A stretch of 64,000 bases of DNA from Neptunomonas japonica DSM 18939 (GCF_000422765.1 NZ_AUGR01000015.1:62001-126000); one strand, 5' to 3'; positions 35,751-44,496 are shown, counted from the first letter of the stretch. Numbers and translations: made by a program. The notes: generated from the sequence alone by a model not told the origin.

Positions 35751-36588
35751 AAAGGTGCTGGTGGCATTAGATGCCAGTGATACTGCTGAAAAAGCTTTTA
35801 AACGTGGAGTGTTAATCGCAGACCGAATGGGTTGCGAGTTAGAAGTTTTGTGGTTGATTACCCCATTGCCGGATCACGCCATTATGCGCTTTATGGCGTT
35901 ACTCAGCGTGGATGGTATGCAAATTAAACAGCATTACCACAAGGAAAAGAGCTTCTTGAAAGATGTGCTGGCGCGTTGGAAAAGTGATCACTTTTCATTG
36001 CTCATAAAAAGTTGCGACATCTCACATAAAGGCTTATTAGCACCGCTTGATTGGCAGTTATTACGTCAGGCTCCATGCCCGGTGTTATTGGTGAAACGTG
36101 ATAGCTTGTGGGAAGGTGGCAAAATCATGGCTGCTGTTGATCCACACTCGCGTAAAAAAAGCTGTTTGCAGCTAAACCAAAGTGTGTTGATGATGGCGGG
36201 TGTGATAAGCCAAGAAGCTAAAGCAGACTTACAGGTCGTTGTTTCATATGCGCCGCCAATGTTGGGCGCCGACGCAGAAAGCCAATCAGCGGATATGTTA
36301 GCTGAAAAAACCAGCCGTGCAGCGCATGTGTTGTTAGATAGTATGAAAATTACGGCCAGTAATTACCATATCGGAGAAGGGCCACCGGAATACTGGATTC
36401 CCAATGTGGCAGAAGAGCAACACGCTGCGCTGGTAGTGATTGGTACACATGGTCGAGATGGCATCAAAGGCGCTCTACTGGGGAATACGGCAGAACGCAT
36501 CCTCGATAGGCTTAGCTGTGATGTGTTGGTGCTACGTGAGGGACTATCTGAGGATTTTAACCTACCTGCAATATCAAGTACTCTATAG
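35740..36588 (+). CDS. Tandem universal stress protein (UspA family)
   Basis: 282 residues from the ATG at 35740 with GAGG upstream, overlapping the RND gene by 11 bp. Two Usp domains are present. The first starts KKVLVALDASDTAEKAF and lacks a clear ATP loop. The second ends VVIGTHGRDGIKGALLGNTA, which matches the GxxGx(9)GS/T-type ATP-binding motif (E. coli UspE-like arrangement). Likely a stress-response cytoplasmic protein tied to the transporter by coupled translation. Confidence 0.87.
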   Translation: MFTKKVLVALDASDTAEKAFKRGVLIADRMGCELEVLWLITPLPDHAIMRFMALLSVDGMQIKQHYHKEKSFLKDVLARWKSDHFSLLIKSCDISHKGLLAPLDWQLLRQAPCPVLLVKRDSLWEGGKIMAAVDPHSRKKSCLQLNQSVLMMAGVISQEAKADLQVVVSYAPPMLGADAESQSADMLAEKTSRAAHVLLDSMKITASNYHIGEGPPEYWIPNVAEEQHAALVVIGTHGRDGIKGALLGNTAERILDRLSCDVLVLREGLSEDFNLPAISSTL

Positions 36589-36627
36589 CCTTCCTGCTTG
36601 ATGCATAAGCAGCCGGGATAATAGATA

Positions 36628-36651
36628 AGTAGGTGAAAGTATTCACCTACT
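36628..36651 (+). terminator. Hairpin after the Usp gene
   Basis: A perfect 10-bp stem AGTAGGTGAA/TTCACCTACT with a 4-base loop lies 40 bp after the Usp stop. No strong T run follows, so it may be a weak terminator or a stabilising hairpin. Confidence 0.55.
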
Positions 36652-36708
36652 CTTCATCTCTAGAGGTCATAATAGCGCACCTAAAAAATCAAATGAGCGG
36701 CGCTTATC

Positions 36709-37528
36709 ATGGAACAATTAGAATCCTATATTGAACAGGCCAAAGAGTTGGTGCTGGTGTACGGCACACAGTTTTTGATGGCTTTGGCTGTTTTGCTCAT
36801 CGGTCTTTGGGTTATCACTCGTTTTACGCGATTTTTACAAGCCTCTATGTTTAACAAACTGCCAGACCAAACATTGGGTAGTTTCTTAGCCAGTGGCATT
36901 AACATTGTTCTTAAAGTGTTATTGGTTATCAGTGTTGCCTCAATGGTAGGTATTGAAACAACTTCCTTTGTTGCTATTTTAGGGGCGGCAGGATTAGCTG
37001 TTGGTTTGGCGTTACAAGGGAGTTTGTCTAACTTTGCAGGCGGCGTCATGATACTGATTTTTCGCCCCCTTCAAAGTTGGCGACTATCTAGAAGCCCAAT
37101 CGCTGCAAGGGTTTGTTAAAGACATCGGTATCTTTGTAACGACACTAGAAACCTTCGATAAACGTATTGTGGTTATTCCTAATGGCCCTTTAGCCAATGG
37201 GAATTTGATTAACCATACGGCCAGTGATATTCGTGCTGTTGAATCCAGCATTGGTGTGGCATACAGTGATGATATCTACAAAGCTAAAGCGGCTTTGGAA
37301 GCTGTAATTCAACAAGATGAGCGCGTGTTACAGAACGAGGGGAACGTCGTTGCTGTGGTTAACCTTGGTGATAGCTCCATTGACTTTATGGTGCGCGCTT
37401 TTGTAAAAACAGACGATTACAGGGACTTCTATTTTGATATTCTACCTCGCTTGAAAACAGCGGTAGAAGGCGCGGGTTGTAGCATCCCATTTCCTCAGCG
37501 CGATGTGCATCTTTATCAAGATAAATAA
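36709..37528 (+). pseudogene. mscS: MscS-type mechanosensitive channel, frameshifted
   Basis: The first part (to about 37064) encodes the N-terminal helices and the pore-lining TM3 with FVAILGAAGLAVGLALQGSL and SNFAGGVMILIFRP. After the run of five C at 37065-37069 the frame runs into a stop at 37119. The next frame continues exactly where expected: FKVGDYLEAQSLQGFVKDIG, then VTTLETFDKRIVVIPNGPLA and the rest of the beta and C-terminal domains to 37528. Removing one C gives a normal 272-residue channel. Either a sequencing error, a real inactivating mutation or a phase-variable run; the rest shows no decay. Confidence 0.9.
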
Positions 37529-37563
37529 ATACAGATACAATACTTAAAAGCTAAAATACCTAT

Positions 37564-37594
37564 AAAAAGGCGGTTATCTCTCCGCCTTTTTTTG
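37564..37594 (+). terminator. Terminator after mscS
   Basis: AAAAAGGCGG/CCGCCTTTTT stem with an 8-base loop and a T7 run, 35 bp past the stop. Confidence 0.93.
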
Positions 37595-37640
37595 TTTTTT
37601 GCACTACAGTGTTTTCAAACAGAATAACTAGGGAATATTT

Positions 37641-37742
37641 ATGCGCTTTAAATGTATATTAATGGTTGTTTTTGCAGCGTTTCTTGCTGGGTGTTCACTT
37701 GTTCCTGACCTACCTGGCCCTATTGGTATTCCTGGTTTATAA
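37641..37742 (+). CDS. Very small lipoprotein (33 residues)
   Basis: An ATG at 37641 follows AGGGAA at a 6-bp spacing. The translation starts MRFKCILMVVFAAFLAGCS, a complete lipoprotein signal with an LAGC lipobox. The mature part is only about 16 residues, with repeated proline-glycine (PDLPGPIGIPG), and ends in TAA. Short Pro-Gly-rich lipoproteins of this sort are frequent and poorly studied. It is separated from mscS by a terminator and lies 144 bp before the ynbA-like gene, so it may belong to either its own unit or the lipid cluster. Confidence 0.72.
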   Translation: MRFKCILMVVFAAFLAGCSLVPDLPGPIGIPGL

Positions 37743-37886
37743 ACTAGGCAGTATTTTAAATATAAAATGGCTAAAAACTAGTTAATAGCATTGATACCTA
37801 GCTGCGCCATTTAGAAAATACACCTTAATAATTGATACCTGCTTTCTTCTTTTATTAAAATAATCTGCTGATTTGAGGTGCATGCC

Positions 37887-38504
37887 TTGTCTATTTATCA
37901 ATTAAAATCCAGCTTCCAGAACTGTTTGCGGCCGAGCGTTAAGTGGCTTTATGCCCGTGGAGTCACGGCGAACCAAGTGACAGTGGCCGCTGTTGTGATT
38001 TCGGTTATGTTGGGCGTGGGGCTATCGATACCCTCTATTCACCCGCTGTGGTTTTTGTTGCTGCCAGTGTGGATGTTTTTGCGTATGGCTTTTAATGCTA
38101 TCGATGGTATGTTGGCGCGTGAATTTAAGCAGCAGTCTGCGCTTGGTGCTTATCTCAATGAGTTGTCTGATGTGGTTGCTGATACTGCTCTTTATCTGCC
38201 TTTTGCATTGTTATTTGGTGTAGAAACTGGTTTGGTTTTAGCGATTGTCTTTCTTGCAGCATTGAGTGAATTTACAGGTGTACTTGGGCTTATGGTTGGC
38301 GCCTCTCGGCGTTATGACGGACCTATGGGCAAAAGTGATCGAGCATTTGTATTTGGATTGCTCGCGATGCTTTGGGCATTCGATATTATCACACCGTTTT
38401 TGGTTAATGCCGCGTTGTTAATTACGTTACTGTTACTGCTTGTCACTATCGTTAATAGGGTTCGATGCGGTTTAACTGAGCGTGCTACTAGCACTAATAA
38501 ATAA
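37887..38504 (+). CDS. ynbA: CDP-alcohol phosphatidyltransferase, YnbA-like
   Basis: 205 residues from the TTG at 37887, which has GAGG 8 bp upstream and gives the family-like start MSIYQLKSSFQNCLRP. A GTG at 37878 overlaps that site. Multi-spanning inner-membrane enzyme with the CDP-alcohol motif DGMLAR-x8-G-x3-N-x3-D. The usual third aspartate is asparagine, as I recall is also true in E. coli YnbA. It joins a CDP-activated lipid to an alcohol; the alcohol is unknown. First of the ynb-like run, 9 bp before the hydrolase-methyltransferase fusion. Confidence 0.85.
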   Translation: MSIYQLKSSFQNCLRPSVKWLYARGVTANQVTVAAVVISVMLGVGLSIPSIHPLWFLLLPVWMFLRMAFNAIDGMLAREFKQQSALGAYLNELSDVVADTALYLPFALLFGVETGLVLAIVFLAALSEFTGVLGLMVGASRRYDGPMGKSDRAFVFGLLAMLWAFDIITPFLVNAALLITLLLLLVTIVNRVRCGLTERATSTNK

Positions 38505-38513
38505 GGATAGTTT

Positions 38514-40340
38514 GTGGAATCATCTTTGCAAGGAACGTCAGATTTAACAGCAACAGATAGGCTTGTTAGTTCGGTGGTCGATGAGGCCGAACTTGCATCT
38601 ATATTGAGCTTTACCACGCATGATGGCGTTGAATTGAAGTATCGCTATTGGCCTGCTAAAAAAGCGGCATCGGGTGTTAAAAAAAGTGTTGTTATGTTTC
38701 ACCGAGGTCACGAGCATAGTGCGCGTATGGCGCACCTAGTGAACGAGTTGGAACTTGATGAATGTGATTTCTTTGCATGGGATGCACGAGGACACGGGAA
38801 TTCTCCAGGGATAAGGGGCAGTAGCCCAAGTTTTGGAACTAGCGTGCGCGATGTTCAAACTTTTTTTGATCATTTGGCTGTGCAGCATAATGTTGATGTT
38901 GAGCAAACTATTGTATTGGCTCAAAGTGTCGGTGCCGTGTTGGCATCAACGTGGGTACATGATTATGCGCCGAATATACGAGCTTTAGTACTAGCGTCGC
39001 CTGCTTTTAGTATCAAGTTATATGTTCCCTTTGCTATTCCTGGTCTACGGGCACTAAGGAAGCTAAAAGGCAATTTTTTTGTTAATAGCTATGTTAAAGC
39101 TAACTTATTAACTCATGACCCAGAGCGTATCGCATCATTTGAAAATGACCCTTTAATAGCACGTGCGATTTCGGTCGATATGTTGCTTGGGCTGCATGAT
39201 GCCGCGAAAAGAGTGGTCGCCGATGCCGCTACTATCACTGTGCCAACACAGTTATTGATATCAGGCTCCGACTGGGTTGTGCGTCGAAACCCTCAGCAGA
39301 AATTCTTTGATCGCTTGGGCTCGGAGTGTAAAGAGCAGCATATTTTGCCGGGCTTCTATCATGATACATTGGGAGAGTTGACGAGGGGGGATACATTGAT
39401 GCGCATTAAGCGTTTTGTTCAATGCTCCTTTTCACAGCCGCACTACGCCAAAGAATTACTTAATGCCGATAAGGTCGGCTATTTTTGTGCTGAAGCTGAA
39501 TCACTCGCTGCGCCGCTTCCTAAAAATTCTCTACAAACCCGCTTTTGGTCTTTTTATCGTGCATCACTGGTATTTAGCAGTCGTTTTTCTGCGGGTATAA
39601 AATTGGGTATTGATACAGGGTTTGATTCTGGGAGTACTCTGGATTATGTCTATCGTAATAAGCCAACAGGTACTAATAAATTTGGTGAGCTCTTAGATAA
39701 AAATTATTTGAACTCAGTCGGTTGGAAGGGTATTCGTCAGCGACGACTGAATTTGGAAGAGTTGCTATCAATCGCTATGGGTAAGCTGCAAGCGCAAAGT
39801 CGAGATGTTAAGTTGGTTGATATAGCGGCAGGCCATGGTCGTTATATTTTATCAGCTATCGAACAGGCCAACGTTAAACCTAAGTCTGTGTTATTACGTG
39901 ACTATAGTGATATTAACGTGAGAGACGGTAACAACCTCATTAAAGAGAAAAACTTGGACTCCATAGTGCAGTTTATTAAAGGTGATGCGTTTGATAAAGC
40001 CGATTTAGCTGCACTAAATCCTCAACCAAATCTAGCCGTTGTTTCTGGGTTATATGAGTTGTTTAGTAGCAATGATATGGTTTCAGCTTCATTAACGGGG
40101 CTGTCTCAAAGCATGGAAGAGGGAGGGTACTTAATTTATACGTGCCAACCTTGGCATCCGCAGTTAATGCTAATTGCGCGAGCACTCACTAGCCACCGTG
40201 AAGGCCAAGCTTGGGTGATGCGTCGCCGTAGTCAAGCTGAGATGGACCAGCTAGTTGCTGCTGCCGGATTTAAAAAGCTAGAGCAGCGCATTGATGAAAT
40301 GGGTATTTTTAGCGTATCAATCGCGCAAAAAGCAGACTAA
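38514..40340 (+). CDS. ynbC: Alpha/beta-hydrolase and SAM-methyltransferase fusion, YnbC-like
   Basis: 608 residues from a GTG with AAGGA upstream. The N-half (about 20-300) is a lysophospholipase-like hydrolase: FHRGHEHSARM, FAWDARGHGNSPG and the nucleophile in LAQSVGA, where alanine replaces the first glycine. The histidine lies in LPGFYHDTLGE. The C-half (about 370-605) is a class I methyltransferase with SAM loop VDIAAGHGRYIL. YIYTCQPWHPQ-like and LTSHREGQAWVMRRRSQAEM match the E. coli YnbC layout as I recall it. Possible lipid deacylation and head-group methylation are inferred. Confidence 0.86.
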   Translation: MESSLQGTSDLTATDRLVSSVVDEAELASILSFTTHDGVELKYRYWPAKKAASGVKKSVVMFHRGHEHSARMAHLVNELELDECDFFAWDARGHGNSPGIRGSSPSFGTSVRDVQTFFDHLAVQHNVDVEQTIVLAQSVGAVLASTWVHDYAPNIRALVLASPAFSIKLYVPFAIPGLRALRKLKGNFFVNSYVKANLLTHDPERIASFENDPLIARAISVDMLLGLHDAAKRVVADAATITVPTQLLISGSDWVVRRNPQQKFFDRLGSECKEQHILPGFYHDTLGELTRGDTLMRIKRFVQCSFSQPHYAKELLNADKVGYFCAEAESLAAPLPKNSLQTRFWSFYRASLVFSSRFSAGIKLGIDTGFDSGSTLDYVYRNKPTGTNKFGELLDKNYLNSVGWKGIRQRRLNLEELLSIAMGKLQAQSRDVKLVDIAAGHGRYILSAIEQANVKPKSVLLRDYSDINVRDGNNLIKEKNLDSIVQFIKGDAFDKADLAALNPQPNLAVVSGLYELFSSNDMVSASLTGLSQSMEEGGYLIYTCQPWHPQLMLIARALTSHREGQAWVMRRRSQAEMDQLVAAAGFKKLEQRIDEMGIFSVSIAQKAD

Positions 40341-40345
40341 GTCGT

Positions 40346-41749
40346 ATGTTTCAATCGCTTCTTTTATTTTGCAAGTCTGTTTTATGGCTAAGAAGTTTGG
40401 CGTGGCTTTCGTTATTAGCGCCTCTCTTCTTTTTGAGTTATAACTTTGCTAATCACTATGCTGCTAGTTTATCTAATGTTGGTAGCGTGGTGTTTAGTTG
40501 GGAGCGTTTTATTCCGCTGTTGCCGTGGACCATCGTCCCTTATTGGTCCATCGACTTACTTTACGGCTTAGCTTTTTTACTACCAAGAGAGCGTAAGCAG
40601 GTTGATACATTAGGTAAGCGCCTGCTCACAGCTCAAGTCGTTTGTATTACATGTTTTTTTATTTGGCCTTTAAGCTTTAGTGTTGAGCGTCCCGAGTTAG
40701 GTGGCCTGTTTGGCTCGATGTTCGATGTCTTAATGGGCTTTGATAAGCCATTTAACCAAGTACCATCTTTACATATCACGCTATTAGTCGTGCTTTGGGC
40801 TTGTTATGGCGCGCGTCTAAGAGGCGTTTGGCGTTGGTTTATGCATGCTTGGTTTGCATTAATTGGGTTGTCGGTATTAACCACATGGCAACATCACTTT
40901 ATTGATCTACCTGCAGGAGTCTTAGCGGGCTTATTTTGTTTGTGGTGCTGGCCAATGGAGCCCTCGAACACTTTAAAACAGCAGGCAAAGCCTCTGTCTC
41001 GCATAGTCCTTCAACGGTGTTGGATATTAGCCTGTTATTACGCATCGGCCAGTATTATTTTAGGGATTATTCTTAGTATCAGTGCCGCATACTTTCTCGG
41101 TATAGCGCTATTGTTGATTTGGCCTTGTATCGCTTTAATGCTTGTCGCTATTAACTATGCTTTTATGGGTGCGAAGGGATTTCAAAAGCAGTCGTCAGGG
41201 CGTCTAAATATTACTGCCACTATCCTCTTTGCTCCCTATTTATTGGGCGCTTGGGTTAATAAAAAGTTTTGGACAAAAGGGCAGAGACCGGCTGCTGAGA
41301 TAGTTGATGGTGTTTGGCTTGGATGTATCCCAGATGCTAGAGAGGCAAAGCAATATGCGGGATTGATGGATATGTGTGCCGAGCTGCCTGTCATCGTACC
41401 TAATGGTTGTGATTATCGTTATATGCCCGTACTTGACCTAACCCCGTTGACTCCTGAGCAGTGTTGGCAAGCGGCGAAAACTATTGATGGCCTCGTTAAT
41501 GCTCATCGTCAGCCTATCTTAGTATTTTGTGCACTAGGTTATTCTCGCAGTAGCGTGGCATTAATGGCGTGGCTGTTGCTGAGTGCGCAGGCGAAAAGCC
41601 CTGAACATGCGAAGTTGATGATAGAAAATGCTCGCCCGCAAGTGGTTATTAAGCCATACCACTTGAAGGCGTTGAGTGAGATGGTGTTGCTGCACGATTG
41701 TCAGTGCTTTTTAAAAGCGTGCCAGCATGCAAAGCCCGTAGTGCTTTAA
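40346..41749 (+). CDS. ynbD: PAP2 phosphatase and protein-tyrosine-phosphatase-like fusion, YnbD-like
   Basis: 467 residues, starting 5 bp after ynbC. The N-terminal membrane part has PAP2 motifs NQVPSLHITL and TTWQHHFIDLPAG, the phosphatidic-acid-phosphatase active site. After more membrane segments, a cytoplasmic C-domain (about 320-460) holds a dual-specificity phosphatase loop, FCALGYSRSSVALMAW, with C-x5-R. Such a domain could remove phosphate from a phosphorylated lipid head group, as PTPMT1 does for phosphatidylglycerophosphate. This reaction is inference. Confidence 0.85.
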   Translation: MFQSLLLFCKSVLWLRSLAWLSLLAPLFFLSYNFANHYAASLSNVGSVVFSWERFIPLLPWTIVPYWSIDLLYGLAFLLPRERKQVDTLGKRLLTAQVVCITCFFIWPLSFSVERPELGGLFGSMFDVLMGFDKPFNQVPSLHITLLVVLWACYGARLRGVWRWFMHAWFALIGLSVLTTWQHHFIDLPAGVLAGLFCLWCWPMEPSNTLKQQAKPLSRIVLQRCWILACYYASASIILGIILSISAAYFLGIALLLIWPCIALMLVAINYAFMGAKGFQKQSSGRLNITATILFAPYLLGAWVNKKFWTKGQRPAAEIVDGVWLGCIPDAREAKQYAGLMDMCAELPVIVPNGCDYRYMPVLDLTPLTPEQCWQAAKTIDGLVNAHRQPILVFCALGYSRSSVALMAWLLLSAQAKSPEHAKLMIENARPQVVIKPYHLKALSEMVLLHDCQCFLKACQHAKPVVL

Positions 41750-41764
41750 TTACAAGGGGAACGG

Positions 41765-42223
41765 ATGAAACAGCAAATGAATTTATTACTCCAAGTTAGC
41801 TTATTAAAGTGTGGAGTCGTTATTGATAGAACTTCATTTGGCTTTACATTATTAAGTGTCGTTATGCTGTTCTTACAGAGCAGTTTATTAATCAATAAAT
41901 TTCAGATGATCGCTTTTTTCATTATTGTGCTCGTCGGCATTATGCAAAAATATTACGCCATCCGGGTGAGTTTGGATGCAGAGCTCTTTGCCCAATTAGC
42001 AAAGGTGATTACAGCGGAACCAAAAAACTGTGAAATTGAGTCTGAACTTCGAGATTTAGACAGTGCAATGCTGCATTTAGGATTAATTAAAACGAATGAA
42101 GATGTTCGTTCATTATTAGATCGCTGTCAGGGGGCATTTAAGTTACTTAAAAGCCAAGTTGCATGCTTCGCAGTACAAAGCATGTTATTGCTAAGTATCT
42201 TATTGGTGCAGGTTATTAAATAA
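41765..42223 (+). CDS. Unknown small membrane protein in the lipid cluster
   Basis: 152 residues with an ATG after AGGGGAACGG. Not recognised. Hydrophobic segments lie at about 22-42 and 46-62 and again at the C-terminus (about 130-150). The central part (70-128) is polar and helical, with paired leucines and acidic residues, and probably cytoplasmic. It sits 15 bp after the ynbD-like gene, so it is in the operon. It has no counterpart in the E. coli ynb cluster that I know of. Confidence 0.65.
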   Translation: MKQQMNLLLQVSLLKCGVVIDRTSFGFTLLSVVMLFLQSSLLINKFQMIAFFIIVLVGIMQKYYAIRVSLDAELFAQLAKVITAEPKNCEIESELRDLDSAMLHLGLIKTNEDVRSLLDRCQGAFKLLKSQVACFAVQSMLLLSILLVQVIK

Positions 42224-42346
42224 CCCCGCGTATGCAACGCTTCGCTTCACTGTTCTACACAGCTTATTTGTAATTATTTAATCTATAATAAACAGACTTG
42301 GCTGGATGTCGATTATGCTCATTTTACAAAGGAAGTGACTTTCTTA

Positions 42347-43282
42347 ATGCTTTTTAATATTCCCCAAAACTCATTCTACACGATGGCGGCAGTCGTCGGT
42401 TTACTTGTGCTAGCTACCGTAATACGGCTGTTTTTAAAGAGTAAGCATCCAGAAACAGATTACACCGAGCTGCGACAACGAATTCAGTCATGGTGGATCA
42501 TGATTGGGTTACTGTTTGTTGTGCTGACAGTGAGTAAAACAGCGGCAGTGGTTTTTTTTGGTTTTTTAAGTTTTCTGGCGCTAAAAGAATTTCTCTCGAT
42601 TGTGCCGACACGTTTAGCTGACCGAAAGGTGATTTTTTGGGCGTATTTGTCCATACCTGTTCAATACTACTGGGTGAGTTCTAGCTGGTACGGGATGTTC
42701 ATAATCTTTATTCCCGTTTATGTTTTTCTATTTCTACCCATGCGTATGGTGCTTACCGGAGATACGAAAGGTTTTATCCGCTCGGCCGGCATTATTCATT
42801 GGGCGACAATGCTCGCCGTTTTTAGTATCAGTCACCTTGCTTTCTTACTGATGCTTCCTGTTCAAAATGAGGAGGCAGGCTTTGTTGGACCTGTATTGTT
42901 TATACTGTTTATGACGCAGTTTAATGATGTGTGCCAGTACGTGTGGGGCAAGCTGCTGGGTAAGCATAAAATCATCCCTAAAGTCAGTCCGAATAAGACA
43001 TGGGAAGGCTTTCTTGGTGGGCTCATTACCATCACGATCTGTGCTGGTCTTGTGGCACCACTATTGACTCCTTTAAGTAACGTACAAGGCCTAATGGCAG
43101 GAGCCTTGATCGGAGCCAGTGGTTTTATCGGAGATGTCGTGATTTCATCGGTTAAACGTGATCTGGATATAAAAGATAGTGGTAATCTTATTCCAGGACA
43201 TGGCGGCATATTGGATCGACTTGATAGCCTGACCTACACTGCTCCGTTGTTTTTCCATTTTTTGTATTACATGTGCTATTAA
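42347..43282 (+). CDS. ynbB: CDP-diglyceride synthase, YnbB-like (CdsA family)
   Basis: 311 residues from the ATG at 42347; a GTG at 42335 is too close to the ribosome-binding site. Multi-spanning inner-membrane phosphatidate cytidylyltransferase. The family signature is complete at the C-end: SVKRDLDIKDSGNLIPGHGG followed by ILDRLDSL. It also has VSPNKTWEGFLGG. It makes CDP-diacylglycerol for the YnbA-like enzyme. A separate housekeeping cdsA would be expected elsewhere in the genome. Confidence 0.88.
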   Translation: MLFNIPQNSFYTMAAVVGLLVLATVIRLFLKSKHPETDYTELRQRIQSWWIMIGLLFVVLTVSKTAAVVFFGFLSFLALKEFLSIVPTRLADRKVIFWAYLSIPVQYYWVSSSWYGMFIIFIPVYVFLFLPMRMVLTGDTKGFIRSAGIIHWATMLAVFSISHLAFLLMLPVQNEEAGFVGPVLFILFMTQFNDVCQYVWGKLLGKHKIIPKVSPNKTWEGFLGGLITITICAGLVAPLLTPLSNVQGLMAGALIGASGFIGDVVISSVKRDLDIKDSGNLIPGHGGILDRLDSLTYTAPLFFHFLYYMCY

Positions 43283-43284
43283 CT

Positions 43285-43935
43285 ATGAATCGAGTCATGA
43301 AAGTTTTGTTTTTTGGCCTGATTGTTAAGCCAGTTGTGTTGATTGTGCTTGGGATCAACTTAAGAAATCGAGAAAAATTGCCTATGTCTGGGCCTGCTAT
43401 TATTGTCGCGAACCATAATAGCCACTTAGACACACTAGTCTTAATGAGCTTATACCCGCTTTCTATGATTCATAAAGTGCGGCCTGTGGCTGCTGCTGAT
43501 TACTTTTTAGGAGGTGGCGGTTTTCTAGCATGGTTGTCACTTGCATGTATTGGCATTATAGCGATGGATAGAAGCGGACAGTCTGCCAGAGGTAGTTTAT
43601 TTGAAGGGTGTCACCAAGCGTTAGATAACGACGATATTCTAATCTTGTTCCCAGAGGGCAGTCGAGGAAAACCCGAAGAGATGAGCACGCTGAAAAAAGG
43701 TGTGTATTTCATCATTAAAGATCGGCCCAACACCTCTGTAACGCCAGTTATGATGCATGGTTTAGGCCGTTCTTTACCCAAGGGTGAAGTGTTATTAGTA
43801 CCGTTTAACTGTGATGTTGTTGTGGGTGATAGAGTATCCGTAACAGATAATTCATCGTCTTATGTGGCCACGATATCCGAGCAGTTTGAGCAATTGTCCG
43901 AACATTGCCTAACTAAAAACGAGAACGCACAATAA
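43285..43935 (+). CDS. 1-acyl-glycerol-3-phosphate acyltransferase, PlsC family
   Basis: 216 residues from the ATG at 43285, 2 bp after the ynbB stop, so probably translated by coupling since no good site is seen. Motifs are NHNSHLD (H-x4-D catalytic pair), the arginine region GIIAMDRSGQSARGS, and FPEGSRGKPEEMSTLKKG, the substrate-binding block. It would add the second acyl chain to make phosphatidate for the CdsA-like enzyme. Last gene of the ynb-like cluster. Confidence 0.88.
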   Translation: MNRVMKVLFFGLIVKPVVLIVLGINLRNREKLPMSGPAIIVANHNSHLDTLVLMSLYPLSMIHKVRPVAAADYFLGGGGFLAWLSLACIGIIAMDRSGQSARGSLFEGCHQALDNDDILILFPEGSRGKPEEMSTLKKGVYFIIKDRPNTSVTPVMMHGLGRSLPKGEVLLVPFNCDVVVGDRVSVTDNSSSYVATISEQFEQLSEHCLTKNENAQ

Positions 43936-44006
43936 TGGATTGAAAAGAGCGCATTTATAAGCGCGGATTCCTCGGATTATTAGTTGGAAGGATTATTGGA
44001 GCTTTC

Positions 44007-44282
44007 GTGCCAAAAATAGTATTAAAAGGTTTTATCCTCGTCCCGTCGAAAGACTTACCTGCGGTACAGAGTGAGATTGTTAATCATAAGAACCTGACTC
44101 TTAGAGAGCCCGGGTGTTTGGTATTCGAGGTAACTCAAGCCAAAGAGAACCCTTGCCGGTTTGATGTTTATGAAGAGTTCATTGATAACGCGGCATTTGA
44201 CATGCACCAAGAAAGAGTAAAAAGTTCTCTCTGGGGTAAGGTATCAAAGAATGTCGAAAGGCATTATGAAATATTTGTGTAA
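44007..44282 (+). CDS. Antibiotic-biosynthesis-monooxygenase (ABM) domain protein
   Basis: 91 residues from a GTG with GGAG upstream. A single ABM or YgiN-like ferredoxin-fold domain is seen: EPGCLVFEVTQ, FDVYEEFIDNAAFDMHQE. Small proteins of this family act as quinol monooxygenases or haem-degrading enzymes or have no known activity. The monocistronic setting gives no clue. Confidence 0.8.
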   Translation: MPKIVLKGFILVPSKDLPAVQSEIVNHKNLTLREPGCLVFEVTQAKENPCRFDVYEEFIDNAAFDMHQERVKSSLWGKVSKNVERHYEIFV

Positions 44283-44480
44283 ATGAATAGACGTTCTGTA
44301 TGGGTGTTAAATAACCCGCATGTAAGATTGATTCCTGTTTTTATAAGTTTATGTTTCTATTATTGAAATCATAAAAAAATAATAAAAATCTTCAGTATTC
44401 TAATTGATTTTATGGGTCTATTTAAACCCATCTAACTATGAGTTTTTCATTTGCCTATTTGATAAATAAAGAATATTTAT

Positions 44481-44496
44481 TGGCATGTGTCTTGTA
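44481..44496 (+). promoter_or_regulatory. Sigma-54-like promoter
   Basis: TGGCATGTGTCTTGTA fits the sigma-54 pattern (TGGCA at -24 with exact spacing), but the -12 element is TTGT rather than TTGC. The predicted start is about 50 bp before the ATG at 44559. Confidence 0.45.
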
